Below, in pieces: positions 17,093-25,827 of a stretch of 64,000 nt of DNA. Source of the DNA: Lachnospiraceae bacterium (GTDB taxonomy: Bacteria > Bacillota > Clostridia > Lachnospirales > Lachnospiraceae). Both the position numbers and the translations under genes were made by a program. The stretch covers positions 1 through 64,000 of the forward strand of contig JAFUFI010000023.1 in NCBI GenBank assembly GCA_017469945.1, read 5' to 3'. The notes under the pieces are model-generated. The model saw nothing but the letters and a program-made list of their open reading frames with translations. It made no database searches and was not told the DNA's origin. The number at the start of each line of letters is the position of its first letter. The stretch's first letter is position 1.

Positions 17093-18595
17093 ATGAAAAA
17101 CAAATTTCTACGCTTCGGACTTGTAGCAGCCGGTGCAATATTTGCATCACTTGCATTTCCGATGACCGCACAGGCGGGCGAGACAAATTACACATATGTA
17201 TACGACTACTGGGAAGATGTTCAGGAATGTCCCGATACATACACAGTAGCAAGAACTTTCACATATCTTGACCTTGGACTTGAGAAAAACTTCAAGAACC
17301 CCGAGTCATTATATGTGCACGGAAACAAACTCTATGTCTGCGATACAGGAAACAATCGTATCGTTATCTTCGAGAGAGTTTCAACCGATGAATTCAAGTT
17401 CATAGAGGAGATAACCTCCATTAAAGGCTCTAAGATAAACGAACTCAACGCTCCGGCAGATATAGCCATCGGTGATGACGGATCGATCTTTATCGCTGAC
17501 AGAGGTAACTCCAGAATCGTCAAAGTTGACAGCGAATACAACTATCTTATGGAGTTTGTAAAGCCGGTTGACTCGGCTATCCCGGATGACCTCATCTTTA
17601 ACCCCGATAAGATCGTTTGCGATACCGCGGGAAGAGTTTACTGCTCAGCTTCCGGTATCAACAAAGGACTTGTTAAGTATGAAGCGGACGGAGAGTTCTC
17701 CGGATTCGTAGGAGCAACCCCCGTTGCATACAACATTACAGATTATCTTTGGAAGAAGTTCGCATCTCAGGAGCAGCGTGCTCAGATGGAATCCTTCGTT
17801 CCTACCGAGTACGATAACGTATTCATCGACAAGGACGGATTCATTTACGCCTGCGCCGGCGGACAAAAAGAAGAAGACCTTGATGCCGAAACCGTTGATG
17901 CCGTAAGAAAGCTTAATATGCTCGGCAGCGACATCTTGGTAAGAAACGGCGACTATCCCGTTTACGGAGACCTTTACTGGTCAGGCGGCGGTGGTATTAC
18001 CGGACCTTCTTATTTCAAAGATGTAACAGTATTTGACAATGATATTTTTGTTTGCCTCGACCAGAACAGAGGACGTCTCTTCGGATATGACGATCAGGGC
18101 AGACTTATATATGCTTTCGGCGGTAACGGAAATATGGACGGTTACTTCCGTAAGCCCGTATCTCTTGAACATATGGATTACGATCTCCTTGTTTTGGACC
18201 AGCTTGATTGTGCAATCACATTGTTCATCCCTACCGAAGTAGGTAATCTCATCTACACCGCTATGGACCAGTTCGACCACGGTCAGTACGATGAGGCACA
18301 GGCTTCATGGGAACAGGTAAAAGCATTAAACGGTAACTACTCACTTGCTTACATCGGAATCGGACGTTCCCTTCTTCGTAAGGAGCAGTACAAAGATGCA
18401 ATGGAGTACTTTGAAGTTAAGTACGATGACGAGAATTACTCAAGAGCATTTGCCCAGTACCGTAAAGTATGGGTTAAGAATAATATCGGTTGGATCGTTG
18501 CCGTAATATTAGCGCTTTTCCTTATTCCTCTCGGAATAGGTAAGGTAAAGCAGATCAGACATGAGATCGATATTGCGGACATCTTTAAAGTATAA
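17093..18595 (+). CDS. Exported NHL-repeat protein with TPR-like segment and C-terminal membrane anchor
   Basis: A 500-residue protein. A Sec signal peptide at residues 1-26 ends in AQAG. NHL-type beta-propeller repeats follow (LYVCDTGNNRIVIFE, IFIADRGNSRIVKVD and more to about 385). A TPR-like helical stretch lies near 395-455 (YDEAQASWEQVKALN, YKDAMEYFEVKY). A single membrane helix is near 465-490. The start is the ATG at 17093 behind GAGGATTA; a reading frame open from a TTG at 17027 would overlap the permease. Propeller and TPR domains both bind other proteins or glycans. With its place in the importer operon this suggests a structural or substrate-guiding part of an envelope complex. No enzymatic role is evident. 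Confidence 0.72.
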   Translation: MKNKFLRFGLVAAGAIFASLAFPMTAQAGETNYTYVYDYWEDVQECPDTYTVARTFTYLDLGLEKNFKNPESLYVHGNKLYVCDTGNNRIVIFERVSTDEFKFIEEITSIKGSKINELNAPADIAIGDDGSIFIADRGNSRIVKVDSEYNYLMEFVKPVDSAIPDDLIFNPDKIVCDTAGRVYCSASGINKGLVKYEADGEFSGFVGATPVAYNITDYLWKKFASQEQRAQMESFVPTEYDNVFIDKDGFIYACAGGQKEEDLDAETVDAVRKLNMLGSDILVRNGDYPVYGDLYWSGGGGITGPSYFKDVTVFDNDIFVCLDQNRGRLFGYDDQGRLIYAFGGNGNMDGYFRKPVSLEHMDYDLLVLDQLDCAITLFIPTEVGNLIYTAMDQFDHGQYDEAQASWEQVKALNGNYSLAYIGIGRSLLRKEQYKDAMEYFEVKYDDENYSRAFAQYRKVWVKNNIGWIVAVILALFLIPLGIGKVKQIRHEIDIADIFKV

Positions 18596-18611
18596 AAGGA
18601 TGGAGTAGGGT

Positions 18612-19268
18612 ATGTTTAAAGCCTTAACAAAAAAAGAAACATATATCAGATATCTTAAATCATTAAAATTCTCTCTTTACTGTATGACCCATCCCCTGGA
18701 CGGGTTTTGGGATCTTACACACGAGAAGAGAGGAACATATGCAGCGGCGAACACTATTCTGTTCATTACACTTCTTACCAGAATACTTAAGCTCCGCTAC
18801 ACAAGCTTCCTGTTTTTGACAGTATACTGGGAGGACATAAACATATTCCTCTATATCGCAAGTATACTTTTCCCCCTTGCACTTTGGGTTGTCGGAAACT
18901 GGGGACTTACGACACTGTTTGACGGTAAAGGCCGTTTAGGCCAGGTATACATGGCAACATGTTACGGCATGGCACCGTATCCCATCATACAGATTCCCTT
19001 GATGATCGTAAGTAACTTCGTCACCATAGAAGAAGGTCAGTTCTACTCGGTACTTAGTGTTATATCCCTTGTGTACTGCGCTTTCCTCATAATAACGGCG
19101 ATGGGACAGATTCACGATTTCGGATTCGGAAAGAACATTTTATTTACCATAGCTTCTCTTTTTGCAATGCTTGTAATGGTATTCATCCTTATGATCTTCT
19201 TTAGTATGATCTCCCAGGGTGTTGCGTACTTTATCTCAATTGGAAGAGAGCTTATGTTCCGAATATAA
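18612..19268 (+). CDS. YIP1-family integral membrane protein
   Basis: A 218-residue protein with about five hydrophobic helices, beginning near residue 45, and a short charged N-terminus. The layout fits bacterial YIP1/Yip1-domain proteins (FDGKGRLGQVYMATCYGMAP, then YPIIQIPL). Function of this family in bacteria is unknown. It lies 16 bases after the NHL protein and 39 before the DUF5696 protein. From memory, YIP1 and DUF5696 genes also accompany sugar importers in other Firmicutes, which suggests a shared membrane assembly. Confidence 0.7.
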   Translation: MFKALTKKETYIRYLKSLKFSLYCMTHPLDGFWDLTHEKRGTYAAANTILFITLLTRILKLRYTSFLFLTVYWEDINIFLYIASILFPLALWVVGNWGLTTLFDGKGRLGQVYMATCYGMAPYPIIQIPLMIVSNFVTIEEGQFYSVLSVISLVYCAFLIITAMGQIHDFGFGKNILFTIASLFAMLVMVFILMIFFSMISQGVAYFISIGRELMFRI

Positions 19269-19307
19269 GGGCATTTATAATACAACCTATTAAGGATTGG
19301 AGTTGTC

Positions 19308-21917
19308 ATGAAGAAACAAAAGAAACCTTTGACCGAAGCTCAGGTCGAAAGATTACAATCTGTAAAAGATACATTAAAAAGCCTGATATTCCCGGTTATT
19401 CTTGTTGCTGTTATCGGAGTTGCGGTTTATTCCGTTATTCACTTTGTTAATCCCGAAAAGGAGACAGAGCCGGTACAGCCTTACGGATATACGGGAGATG
19501 AAGCCCCTATAGTGAGAGAGACCGCAGACCTTGTATTTACAATGGATCCTCTTACAACCCACTTTACCGTTACTCAGAAATCAACCGGAAAAGTCTGGGC
19601 TTCATATATCGAAGATGCCGAGAGCGACGGAATCGCGCTTGGTACCGAGAAAGCGAAGATGCAGTCAAACGTTATCCTTTCTTACGCTGTTACCAACGGA
19701 CTTGAAACTGTCTTTGACAGTAAATCTTTCAGCGTAGACAAAGGCATCTATGAGATAGAAGAGGACGGAGATACCGTTAAACTTCTTTGCTCGCTCGGTA
19801 ATGTAAATAAAGAGTATGTTATTCCTACAGTTATAAGAGCGACCGAATTTGAAAACTATCTTGCTCAGATGGATTCAAGTTCACAGTCTGCTGCAAAGGA
19901 CTTCTATAAAAAGTATGATATCAATAAGCTCAAGAAGAGCGATGACAAGGAAGCACTCCTTGCAAACTATCCCATCCTTGAGACCGAGCCTATCTATGTA
20001 CTCAGAGACTCAGTCAACGAGGTAAGAAAGCAAAAGCTCCAGGCCGCATTTGAATCCGTAGGATACACCTACGATGATTATCTCGCAGATAAAGAGCTTG
20101 ACCTTTCAAGCTCAGTTTCCGAGAATCCCGTATTCAACCTTGAGATGGATTTCAGACTCGAAGGCAATGAACTTATTGTTGAAATTCCTTTTGACTCCAT
20201 CGAATACGATCCTTCAACACCGGTTTATACCGTTACTCCTCTTCCTTATTTCGGAGCCGCAAGCAAGGAAGATGAAGGATTTATCTTCGTACCCGAAGGC
20301 GGCGGAGCACTTATCAATTACAATAACGGAAAAACATCCCAGAGCGACTATTATGCAAATGTGTACGGCTGGGATATGGATATCAGAAGAGATTACGTTA
20401 TCCACAATACAAGGGCTTACTTCCCTGTATTCGGTCAGGCCTGCGGAGACAGCTCATACATCTGCATCCTTGAAGACGGTTCTTCATACGCAGCAGTACA
20501 GGCATCAGTCAGCGGAAGAGCTAACAGCTACAACTTCGTAGATGCGAAGTACAGCCTCTGTAACAGAGAAAAGTTCGATATCGGTGATATCGCAAACTCA
20601 GACGTATATGCATATCTTCCCGAGCTCCCTAAGGGAGAGAAGATCGTTCAGAGATATACATTTATAGACAGCAACGATTATGTTGATATGGCATATGCAT
20701 ACAGATCATACTTAGAGAGAGAGTATGGACAGTATATGTCACTTAATGATTACACTCAGGCGCCTGTTACGGTAGAGATCATCGGAGCAATCGACAAGGT
20801 ACAGCAGGTTGCCGGTGTTCCCGTATCACTTCCTTTAAAGCTTACTTCCTACGATGATGCGGCAGAGATCATCAAGGATCTTGATTCACAGGGACTTGGA
20901 AATCTCTCTGTAAAACTTACGGGCTGGTGTAACGGCGGTGTTAACCAGAAGATACTTACAAGAGTGAGCCTTATTAATGACCTCGGTTCAAAGAAAGACT
21001 TAAGAGAACTTTCACAGACCGCAAAGGACCTTGGGGTAGACCTTTACTTAGACGGAATCACACAGTACGCTCACAGAAGCAACATCTTCAACGGATTCTT
21101 CTCCTACAGAGATGCTGCAAGACTCCTTACCAAGGAGAGAGCCGAGCTTTACAGATTCAGCCATATCACCTATAAGGCAAGAGAGGGATTCAAGAGCTAC
21201 TATCTCCTTCATACACCTCTTGCTCTTAAGATGGCCAATAATTTAGTTGATACTGCCGTTAAGTACGGCACAGGTGTTTCCTTCCAGGATATCGGTATGG
21301 ACCTTTCTTCAGACTTCTACAGAAAGGACTACCACTCCAGAGAAAATGCCAAGAACCTTAACGAAGAGCTTCTTAAGACCCTCGATGACAGAGGGGCAAA
21401 GCTTATGATCAATATGGGTAATGACTATGCAATACCTTATGCGGATGTAGTTACTGCAATGGATCTTAAGGGAAGCGGATATACCGTTATCGACAGCGAG
21501 GTTCCTTTCTATCAGATCGCTGTGCACGGATACATCAATTATACCGGAGATCCGATCAATATCTGCGGTAATGATGAAGAAGAGCTTTTAAGAAGCGTAG
21601 AGTACGGTGCGGGACTTAACTTCACTGTTATGAAAGAAAGTTCATTTGTTCTCCAGAAGACCTTATATCCCGAGTATTACGGATGTGAGTACGATGCATG
21701 GAGAGACAGAATGATAGAAATGTGCACAAGACTCAATGATGAACTCGGTCACACCTTCAACCAGGAGATGACAGACCATGAGATTCTTGGGGACTATGTA
21801 AGATGCACAACATATGCCGACGGAACAAAGGTATATGTAAACTACGGTTTCTCTGATACCTACACAGCTCCCGACGGAACAGTAGTAGCGCCCAGAGATT
21901 ACGCAGTAGCAAAATAA
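19308..21917 (+). CDS. DUF5696-type membrane-anchored extracellular protein
   Basis: An 869-residue protein with one N-terminal membrane helix (about residues 22-46) and a large extracellular part. Residues 80-400 are beta-rich. Residues about 490-780 look like a TIM barrel, with strands such as LSVKLTGWCNGGVNQ, VDLYLDGITQYAH and GVSFQDIGMDLSSDF followed by KLMINMGNDYAIPYADVV. This layout recalls DUF5696 and, more distantly, barrel-type glycosidases. Conserved acidic residues at strand ends would permit catalysis, but I cannot assign them. It sits inside the importer operon, between YIP1 and the second permease pair, so it may trim or hold glycans beside the transporter. Function remains unassigned. 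Confidence 0.7.
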   Translation: MKKQKKPLTEAQVERLQSVKDTLKSLIFPVILVAVIGVAVYSVIHFVNPEKETEPVQPYGYTGDEAPIVRETADLVFTMDPLTTHFTVTQKSTGKVWASYIEDAESDGIALGTEKAKMQSNVILSYAVTNGLETVFDSKSFSVDKGIYEIEEDGDTVKLLCSLGNVNKEYVIPTVIRATEFENYLAQMDSSSQSAAKDFYKKYDINKLKKSDDKEALLANYPILETEPIYVLRDSVNEVRKQKLQAAFESVGYTYDDYLADKELDLSSSVSENPVFNLEMDFRLEGNELIVEIPFDSIEYDPSTPVYTVTPLPYFGAASKEDEGFIFVPEGGGALINYNNGKTSQSDYYANVYGWDMDIRRDYVIHNTRAYFPVFGQACGDSSYICILEDGSSYAAVQASVSGRANSYNFVDAKYSLCNREKFDIGDIANSDVYAYLPELPKGEKIVQRYTFIDSNDYVDMAYAYRSYLEREYGQYMSLNDYTQAPVTVEIIGAIDKVQQVAGVPVSLPLKLTSYDDAAEIIKDLDSQGLGNLSVKLTGWCNGGVNQKILTRVSLINDLGSKKDLRELSQTAKDLGVDLYLDGITQYAHRSNIFNGFFSYRDAARLLTKERAELYRFSHITYKAREGFKSYYLLHTPLALKMANNLVDTAVKYGTGVSFQDIGMDLSSDFYRKDYHSRENAKNLNEELLKTLDDRGAKLMINMGNDYAIPYADVVTAMDLKGSGYTVIDSEVPFYQIAVHGYINYTGDPINICGNDEEELLRSVEYGAGLNFTVMKESSFVLQKTLYPEYYGCEYDAWRDRMIEMCTRLNDELGHTFNQEMTDHEILGDYVRCTTYADGTKVYVNYGFSDTYTAPDGTVVAPRDYAVAK

Positions 21918-21948
21918 GTATTTGTAATGTTTACGAAAGGCTAACAAA

Positions 21949-22860
21949 ATGGATAAGAAACCTAAGCACAGATACGTCGGACTTGAAAAACGTAAAGCGA
22001 TAGCGGGTTATCTCTTTATTCTCCCCTTTATAATCGGATTTGCGTTTTTCATGGTTAAGCCCTTCTTCCAGTCCCTGTACATGAGCTTCAACACAGTTGA
22101 GCTCGGTGCCGGAAAATTCGATATGATCTGGAACGGATTCGGCAACTATGTATACGCGTTCAGAACCGACCCTGAATACGCAAGATTACTTACGGAAGAG
22201 CTACTGCGAATGCTTGTTTATTCGCTTGCCATCATCGTCTTTTCCTTCTTCGTGGCACTTATCCTTAACCAGAAGTTCCACGGAAGAGCCCTTGTAAGAG
22301 CGGTATTTTTCCTTCCTGTAATCCTTTCATCTGGTGTTATGTTAGGACTCGAGTCCAACAACTCACTTATCGCCTCGCTCCAGCAGCAGGTAGAAGAGGT
22401 TACAACCGGAATAAGCATTACGGACGGATTGCAGACCATCCTGCGAACAACCGGAGTCGGTGTAAGGGCCTTTGAGAAGGTATTCGAGGTCATAGATAAT
22501 ATTTATGATGTAGCTCTTGCATCCGGAATGCAGATAATCATTTTCCTCTCGGGACTTCAGACTATTCCCAAGAGCATGTATGAAGCTGCCGATATCGAGG
22601 GATGTACCGCATGGGAGAGCCTTTGGAAGATCACATTCCCTTCCATCAGTTCACTTTTCCTTGTTAACTGGATTTACACCGTTGTTGACTTCTGTATGAG
22701 ATCCGACAACGAACTTGTTGAAAAGCTTCAGAAGGTTATGATCCAGAACCAGAACTACGGAGCATCCGCGGCGATGACATGGACCTACTTCCTGATAGTA
22801 ATCGCGTTTATTGGAATAACCTCACTACTTCTCAATAAGGTGGTATATTATAATGACTAA
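21949..22860 (+). CDS. Sugar ABC transporter permease (second pair)
   Basis: A 303-residue permease. The first helix starts near residue 20 (GYLFILPFIIGFAFFMV) and the EAA motif reads MYEAADIEGCTAWESLWKIT. Between helices there is an insertion of about 60 residues (SLQQQVEEVTTGISITDGLQ onwards), longer than in the first pair. It overlaps its partner by eight bases. The second pair lies in the same operon as the first, so the locus encodes two different heterodimeric channels, or one unusually complex importer. Confidence 0.9.
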   Translation: MDKKPKHRYVGLEKRKAIAGYLFILPFIIGFAFFMVKPFFQSLYMSFNTVELGAGKFDMIWNGFGNYVYAFRTDPEYARLLTEELLRMLVYSLAIIVFSFFVALILNQKFHGRALVRAVFFLPVILSSGVMLGLESNNSLIASLQQQVEEVTTGISITDGLQTILRTTGVGVRAFEKVFEVIDNIYDVALASGMQIIIFLSGLQTIPKSMYEAADIEGCTAWESLWKITFPSISSLFLVNWIYTVVDFCMRSDNELVEKLQKVMIQNQNYGASAAMTWTYFLIVIAFIGITSLLLNKVVYYND

Positions 22861-23851
22861 GACAAAGATTAAAAAAGAGAGCTTTTGGGAAAGAAATAAA
22901 AAGTCCGAAGGTTATCTGCTTAAGAAAAAGCTCACACAGATTTTCATAAGCATAACAAGATTTATCCTGCTTTTCGGACTTTGCTTCCTTATCCTGCAGC
23001 CCATACTTAACAAGATATCCGTCAGTCTCATGGAAGAGCAGGACCTTTACAACCCCATCGTTGTATCAATCCCTGTTCACTTTACAACCAGCAACTACAA
23101 GCTGGCTGCGGAGATTATGAACTACGGAAAAGCCTTTACCAATTCGCTTATCATTTCACTTACGATCGCTATCCTTCAGATTGCAGTATGTACTCTGGTA
23201 GGATACGGATTTGCAAGATTTAAGTTCCCTCTTAAGAAATTCTGGTTTGCGATGGTTATGCTCGTAATAATCATTCCTCCCCAGGTTATTTCAAACTCCC
23301 TGTATCTGCACTTTAGATTCTTCGATTTTCTCGGAATCATCAAGCTGATCACAGGAAATACCTTAAACTTAAGAGGCCTTAAGCTTCCTTACTACCTGAT
23401 GAGTGCCGGATGTATGGGACTTAAGAACGGACTTTACATTTATATGATCCGTCAGTTCTTCAGAAATATCCCCAACGATATGGAAGAGGCTGCTTATGTA
23501 GACGGATGCGGCATGCTAAGAACCTTCGTAAGGATCATGCTTCCCGAAGCTAAGCCCATCATCACTTCCTGTTTCCTCTTTGCCTTCGTTTGGCAGTGGA
23601 CAGACGGATTCTATTCAAATATGTTCCTCGGAACCACAACTCTTGTAAGTACAAGTATTTCAAGAATCGTTGATTCCCTCGGAGCGTATATGCAGCGTAT
23701 CTTAGGAGCAAAGGTAAGTATTTCGGTTGCACAGTCCAACGCCGTATTATCAACGGGTACACTTATGGTTGTCGGACCTGTTATCATCCTTTACCTCTTT
23801 GCACAGAGACAGTTCGTTGAGAGTATTTCATCTTCCGGTATTAAGATGTAA
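22853..23851 (+). CDS. Carbohydrate ABC transporter permease (second pair)
   Basis: A 332-residue permease with about six helices. The EAA motif is MEEAAYVDGCGMLRTFVRIM and the C-terminus ends in the typical SSGIKM. AAGGTGG precedes the ATG, which overlaps the partner gene. It is the last gene before a new promoter region and the binding-protein gene at 24046, which probably serves this pair. Confidence 0.9.
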   Translation: MTKTKIKKESFWERNKKSEGYLLKKKLTQIFISITRFILLFGLCFLILQPILNKISVSLMEEQDLYNPIVVSIPVHFTTSNYKLAAEIMNYGKAFTNSLIISLTIAILQIAVCTLVGYGFARFKFPLKKFWFAMVMLVIIIPPQVISNSLYLHFRFFDFLGIIKLITGNTLNLRGLKLPYYLMSAGCMGLKNGLYIYMIRQFFRNIPNDMEEAAYVDGCGMLRTFVRIMLPEAKPIITSCFLFAFVWQWTDGFYSNMFLGTTTLVSTSISRIVDSLGAYMQRILGAKVSISVAQSNAVLSTGTLMVVGPVIILYLFAQRQFVESISSSGIKM

Positions 23852-23894
23852 TATCGGACAATATGACAGAGTAGCGCATTAAAGTCATTTTTGA

Positions 23895-23927
23895 CAAATT
23901 TTGAACAAATTTTGAACAAATTTTGAA
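23895..23927. repeat. Three tandem 11-bp repeats upstream of the binding-protein gene
   Basis: CAAATTTTGAA occurs three times without gap (23895, 23906, 23917), and CAAA begins a fourth. The 11-base period places each unit on about the same helix face. The core CAAATTTTG is the reverse complement of CAAAATTTG, the core of the boxes at 10627, 25700 and 35518. The array ends 34 bases before a -10 box (TATACT, 23962). It may be a multi-site operator or phased A/T tracts that bend DNA and raise transcription. Confidence 0.6.
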
Positions 23928-23961
23928 CAAACGCATTGATTTTTTGAGAAGGGTGTGCTAC

Positions 23962-24011
23962 TATACTTTTGGTAGTATGTTTCACGGACTCCCGGAAAAG
24001 TCCGCTGGAAC
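23962..24011 (+). promoter_or_regulatory. -10 box and 5' leader hairpin of the binding-protein gene
   Basis: TATACT at 23962-23967 predicts a start near 23975. The leader then begins with a hairpin: GTTTCACGGACT (23979-23990) pairs with AGTCCG-C-TGGAAC (23999-24011) with one bulged base. There is no T-tract, so it is not a terminator. Such 5'-end stems often stabilise abundant messages. The Shine-Dalgarno GGAGGG follows at 24030. Confidence 0.5.
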
Positions 24012-24045
24012 GTAATATATATTCTATATGGAGGGTAAATATAGT

Positions 24046-25524
24046 ATGAGAAAGAAAATGACCTCAAAGGTTATGTCTGTTGCTCTTACAGCAGCAATGG
24101 CAATGAGCCTTGCAGCATGTTCAAACAATGCTGCTCCTGCAGAAACACCTGCAGAGACACCTGAGACTCCCGCTACCACCGAGACCCCTGCAGCTGACGT
24201 TGTAGAGGAGCCCGCTGAAGATGTTGAGCCTTACACCGTTATCACCGATGCTGACGGAAATCCCGTTGACCTTGGTGGAATGGAAGTTATCATCCGTGAC
24301 TGGTGGACCGATCCTGAGAACTACTACCTTACAGCTCCTCAGAACGAGTACGATGAAGCTCGTAAAGAGTATGTAGAGTGGTGCGAGGAGAAGTACAACT
24401 TCACCATTAAGCAGATGGCAATTTCTGACTGGGGATCAACTCCTGCAGACTTCGTTGATTATGTTACCACCGGTGGTGATGACAACAACTACATCTGGAT
24501 CGTTCGTGATTCAGCTGAGATGGCTCAGGCAGTAGCAACCGGACTTTGCTATGATCTTAGCAAGCTTGATTGCCTTGACTTCTCTGAGGAAATCTTTACT
24601 GCAAACAAGGTACATGAGCAGTATACTTACAAGGGTGGCATCTATGCTATGTACACCGGAATTTCTGAGCCTCGTGATGGTATCTTCATCAACGAGCAGA
24701 TTCTTGCCGATGCTAACGTAGACGTAAACGAGATTTACGATGCACAGGCTGACGGAACCTGGACTTGGGACAAGTTCAAGGAAGTTATGGACAGAATCCA
24801 GAAGGATACTGACAACGATGGAACCAACGATGTTTGGGGCGTTACCGGTAACACCGGTGGATGGGGAAGAACCTTCGCTCTTTCAAACGGCGGTGAGTTC
24901 GTAGGAAATGGCGCAAGCGGATATACCTACAGACTTGAAGATCCTCAGACCATCGAAGGTCTTGAGTTCGCTGTAGAGCTTATGAACGACTACTACATGC
25001 CCAGACCCGAAGGCGCACAGTGGGATTACTACAAGGAAGAGTTCCTTGCTGGTACCGTTGCATTCGCAATCGACGGATTCTATGCAGGATGCGCAGGCGG
25101 ACAGTGGGCTGACGCTACTTTCCCTGTTGGATTTGTAATGCTTCCTAAGGGACCTTCAGGAAAGATCCTTAACTGCTGGTCAAACAACCCTACCGTTATT
25201 CCTTCATGCTATGACGATCAGAAGGCTTGGAACCTTGCATTTGCTTACTACATCATCAACCAGGATCCTGCAGGATACGAAGGATACAACGGACAGATCT
25301 CTCGTGCACGTTCCGGAATCTTTGATGACAGAGCTTGCGAAGAGACCGTTCCTATGATGTCAGAAGCTGAGCACGGTATGATCACTTACGACGGAATGAT
25401 CCCCGGACTTGAGACCGGTTCACAGCTTACCTGGAACCTCTATCCCGGTGCTGACGTATCTGCAGCTGTAGACGGCGCAGCAGAGTCTTGGAAGTCATTC
25501 ATCGACCAGGCTAATGGTCAGTAA
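24046..25524 (+). CDS. Extracellular sugar-binding lipoprotein (ABC importer, family 1)
   Basis: A 492-residue protein. The signal peptide ends in the lipobox LAAC (Cys25), followed by a Pro/Thr/Glu-rich linker at about 30-55 made of repeated AETP/TETP units. The rest is a large ABC sugar-binding domain. I chose the ATG at 24046 because GGAGGG lies 10 bases upstream; an in-frame ATG at 24028 precedes that signal. Codon choice differs from its neighbours: arginine is often CGT and alanine GCT, which suggests very high expression. It has its own promoter region and a terminator after it, so it is made in excess over the permeases. The ligand is probably a xylo-oligosaccharide, by context. Confidence 0.88.
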   Translation: MRKKMTSKVMSVALTAAMAMSLAACSNNAAPAETPAETPETPATTETPAADVVEEPAEDVEPYTVITDADGNPVDLGGMEVIIRDWWTDPENYYLTAPQNEYDEARKEYVEWCEEKYNFTIKQMAISDWGSTPADFVDYVTTGGDDNNYIWIVRDSAEMAQAVATGLCYDLSKLDCLDFSEEIFTANKVHEQYTYKGGIYAMYTGISEPRDGIFINEQILADANVDVNEIYDAQADGTWTWDKFKEVMDRIQKDTDNDGTNDVWGVTGNTGGWGRTFALSNGGEFVGNGASGYTYRLEDPQTIEGLEFAVELMNDYYMPRPEGAQWDYYKEEFLAGTVAFAIDGFYAGCAGGQWADATFPVGFVMLPKGPSGKILNCWSNNPTVIPSCYDDQKAWNLAFAYYIINQDPAGYEGYNGQISRARSGIFDDRACEETVPMMSEAEHGMITYDGMIPGLETGSQLTWNLYPGADVSAAVDGAAESWKSFIDQANGQ

Positions 25525-25566
25525 TTGACACTATAGATCTTAAGTTTAAGGTTTAAATAAATACTT

Positions 25567-25606
25567 AAAAAAGGGACTGTATTTTCCGGTGCAGTTCCTT
25601 TTTTTG
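25567..25606 (+). terminator. Intrinsic terminator after the binding-protein gene
   Basis: AAAAAAGGGACTG pairs with CAGTTCCTTTTTTT (one G/T wobble) around a 12-base loop, and the T-tract is good. It lies about 45 bases after the stop and separates the transport operon from the next gene cluster. Confidence 0.8.
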
Positions 25607-25827
25607 TGCATTTTTTTATTGTTAAACGAATTGCATCATTTAGACAATATATACAAAAGAATTGCGAATATGTAGTCGAAACTATACAAATTAAATATAG
25701 CAAAATTTGAGCAACGGGAAGCGAAAACGGCATTTATTAAATAGAATAAGCAGACCTACTAATATAGAATTAGACTGTATTTTAAGAATACCCTGCAAAT
25801 ATTTTTACTTAAAGTCAGAAGGGGATT
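25607..25827 (+). promoter_or_regulatory. Control region of the MacAB-like cluster, with a shared box
   Basis: A stretch without a gene. ATAGCAAAATTTGAG ends at 25711; its last 12 bases match the boxes before GH10 and GH115. Two possible -10 boxes TAGAAT lie at 25742-25747 and 25765-25770. The second is 65 bases from the box start, the same distance as box to TAGAAT before GH115. The Shine-Dalgarno AGAAGGGG is at 25817. The rest is A/T-rich with nothing else I can name. Confidence 0.45.

Noticed and set aside
23895-23927. Tandem repeats as a CRISPR array
   Set aside because: The units are 11 bases with no spacers, and no cas gene is present.
23985-24004. Hairpin before the binding-protein gene as a terminator
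   Set aside because: No T-tract follows and it lies downstream of the promoter, so a leader structure is more likely.
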